A stretch of DNA of 64,000 nt from Bradyrhizobium sp. CER78 (GTDB lineage: Bacteria; Pseudomonadota; Alphaproteobacteria; Rhizobiales; Xanthobacteraceae). A program made the position numbers and the translations under genes. Location of the stretch: NCBI RefSeq assembly GCF_029846235.1, contig NZ_JARVWP010000005.1:124001-188000 (forward strand), read 5' to 3'. Of the stretch, positions 62,574 to 64,000 are shown piece after piece. Below the pieces are notes generated by a model. It saw only the letters and a list, made by a program, of their open reading frames with translations. It was not told where the DNA came from and did not search any database. The stretch's first letter is position 1; the number at the start of each line of letters is the position of its first letter.

Positions 62574-63509
62574 ATGCTGTCCTTCGCGATCCGTCGAGTC
62601 CTGCAAACCATTCCGACCGTGCTGGCCGTCGTGATGCTGATCTTTGTGCTGTTCAGCGTCGTCCCGGGCAGCATCGTATCGAGCATGGGCGACGACGGCC
62701 GCGGCCCGACGGACCCGCAGGTCGTGGAACGGATGAAGAAGCAGCTCGGGCTCGACGATCCGGTTTACGTGCGCTTCGGCTCCTATATCGCCAAGCTCGC
62801 GACCGGTGATTTCGGCACCTCGTTCCGCACCAGCGAGCCGGTTACGACCATGATCGCCAAACGGATGTGGCCGACGCTGCAATTGATATTCGCTGCCCTG
62901 GTATTCGCGGTTGCGGTCGGCGTACCGCTCGGCTTCATCGCCGCGCTGAGGCCGGGCAGCATCGTCGACACGATCTCGATGGTGCTGGCGGTATCTGGCC
63001 TCTCGATGGCCAAGTTCTGGCTCGGGCTGCTGCTGATGTATCTGTTCGCATTGAAGCTCGGCTGGCTGCCGAGTTTCGGCTATGGCGATGGCGGGCTCAA
63101 ATATCTGCTGCTGCCCGCCGTGACGCTCGGCGTCTCGCCGATGGCGCTGCTGGCGCGGACGACGCGTGCGGCGGTGCTCGAGATCATGACCGCGGATTTT
63201 GTCCGCACCGCGCGCTCGAAGGGCATGAGCGAGACCCGGGTCGTGACCTGGCACGTGATGCGCAATGCCCTCGTCATCATTCTCACGGCGATCGGCCTGC
63301 AATTCGGCGTCGTGATGGGCCAGGCGGTGGTCGTCGAGAAACTGTTCTCCTGGCCGGGCATCGGCTCGTTGCTGGTCGACAGCGTCCTGCAGCGCGACAT
63401 TCCGGCCGTGCAGGGCACCATTCTCGTGGTGGTGCTGTTCTTTCTCGCCGTCAATACACTGGTCGACCTGCTCTACGGCGTGATCGATCCAAGGATCAGA
63501 TACGCATGA
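62574..63509 (+). CDS. ABC transporter permease (DppB-like)
   Basis: The 311-residue membrane protein starts MLSFAIRRVLQTIPTVLAVV and shows the DppB motif DFVRTARSKGMSETRVVTWH (EAA-loop) and VVEKLFSWPGIGSLLVDSV. It forms the channel with the next permease. It follows the receptor by 56 bases. Confidence 0.93.
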   Translation: MLSFAIRRVLQTIPTVLAVVMLIFVLFSVVPGSIVSSMGDDGRGPTDPQVVERMKKQLGLDDPVYVRFGSYIAKLATGDFGTSFRTSEPVTTMIAKRMWPTLQLIFAALVFAVAVGVPLGFIAALRPGSIVDTISMVLAVSGLSMAKFWLGLLLMYLFALKLGWLPSFGYGDGGLKYLLLPAVTLGVSPMALLARTTRAAVLEIMTADFVRTARSKGMSETRVVTWHVMRNALVIILTAIGLQFGVVMGQAVVVEKLFSWPGIGSLLVDSVLQRDIPAVQGTILVVVLFFLAVNTLVDLLYGVIDPRIRYA

Positions 63510-63576
63510 GGGTCCGTCGGTCTCACCACACCTGTGCACGATGGACCGTCCAGCCCGTGACGGCGGAGCGGCCACG

Positions 63577-64000
63577 ATGAAGCTTGGCACCAGCGCGATC
63601 ATCGGCGGGATGCTGTTCGCGCTTGCGATCTTCGTCGGCCTGTTCGCGCCCTGGCTGGCCCATACCGATCCGGTCATGGGTGCCAACCTCGTGAATGCGG
63701 AAGAACCGCCGAGCTGGATCTGGTGGTTCGGCACCGATGCGCAGGGCCGCGATATCTATTCCCGCGTCGTGCACGGCGCGCGCATCTCGCTGACGGTCGG
63801 CATCGTCTCGCAGCTCGTCAACAGCGTCATCGGCGTGACGCTGGGCTTGACCGCGGGCTATTGGGGCGGCTGGTGGGACGATGTCGTCAACGGGCTGACC
63901 AATGTCATGCTCGCAATCCCTTCGCTGATTTTCGCACTCGCCATCATGGCGGTGCTTGGACCCGGCCTGACCAGCCTGCTGATCGCGCTCGGATTGACCA
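63577..64000 (+). CDS. ABC transporter permease (DppC-like), 5' part
   Basis: The frame from ATG 63577 (GGAG upstream) runs off the window. It encodes LFAPWLAHTDPVMGANLVNA and HWFGTDAQGRDIYSRVVHGA, the DppC N-terminal signature (WWFGTDAQGRD). The visible part has 141 codons. Confidence 0.92.
   Translation, partial: MKLGTSAIIGGMLFALAIFVGLFAPWLAHTDPVMGANLVNAEEPPSWIWWFGTDAQGRDIYSRVVHGARISLTVGIVSQLVNSVIGVTLGLTAGYWGGWWDDVVNGLTNVMLAIPSLIFALAIMAVLGPGLTSLLIALGLT

Noticed and set aside
62469..63734. 421-codon frame opposite the DppB-like gene
   Set aside because: His/Arg/Gln-rich antisense shadow of a clear permease.

Overview
The window looks like chromosomal DNA of a Bradyrhizobium-type alphaproteobacterium. 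The DNA is GC-rich. It carries a GcrA-family regulator, an OpgC-type glucan succinyltransferase, a phasin, an IalB-family protein, dense ABC/TRAP uptake and CoA-ester catabolism, and three intergenic palindromic repeats of a kind I recognise from Bradyrhizobium genomes (22444, 49688, 60092). This is inference from content; no rRNA or marker gene is present. I saw no tRNA, rRNA, CRISPR, transposase or integrase.

Layout. 1-2715: the end of a polysaccharide deacetylase, then a minus-strand operon of a two-component flavin monooxygenase (oxygenase, flavin reductase) and its TetR regulator. 2986-7847: a prophage remnant with a GNAT gene, three small membrane (holin-like) proteins, an endolysin, an inserted O-acyltransferase on the other strand, and a truncated tail-collar gene. 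8129-18300: ordinary chromosomal genes (small hypotheticals, phasin, FMN-dependent hydroxy-acid oxidase, GlxA-type regulator, MFS transporter, YqcI/YcgG protein, cupin, class III CoA-transferase, GFA protein). 18672-21108: a regulatory island with a DUF6456-like protein, a GcrA-like protein, an S24 self-cleaving repressor and a 91-residue protein, with four copies of one 15-bp operator-like palindrome in its two promoter regions. 21274-23844: OpgC and a membrane-anchored GH3 hexosaminidase, convergent over a repeat.

24150-49651 is a catabolic block. It holds a CreBC-like two-component system, a TRAP transporter with two solute receptors flanking one permease pair, CoA-transferase, CoA-ester lyase, MaoC hydratase, enoyl-CoA hydratase, a second (frameshifted) CoA-transferase, and a complete Liv-type ABC transporter. 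Divergent from the latter is an acyl-CoA synthetase/TetR/SDR/Baeyer-Villiger monooxygenase operon with a near-perfect 23-bp palindrome in the shared promoter. DsbA-like, GST-like, M81 and class II aldolase genes follow. The CoA-transferase, MaoC and CoA-lyase set resembles the itaconate/mesaconate route to pyruvate and acetyl-CoA; the substrate is inferred, not shown.

49652-64000: a palindromic repeat, a frameshifted LysR, small secreted and membrane proteins around an AraC regulator, an orphan histidine-kinase-like ATPase, an epoxide hydrolase, an efflux set (FUSC, DUF1656, HlyD), IalB, a GNAT protein, and a dipeptide-type ABC operon that runs off the window. Five genes (at about 34971, 50290, 57968, 58694 and 59684-59693) are broken only by 1-2 base slips while both halves read as intact family members, so sequence error is as likely as true gene decay.
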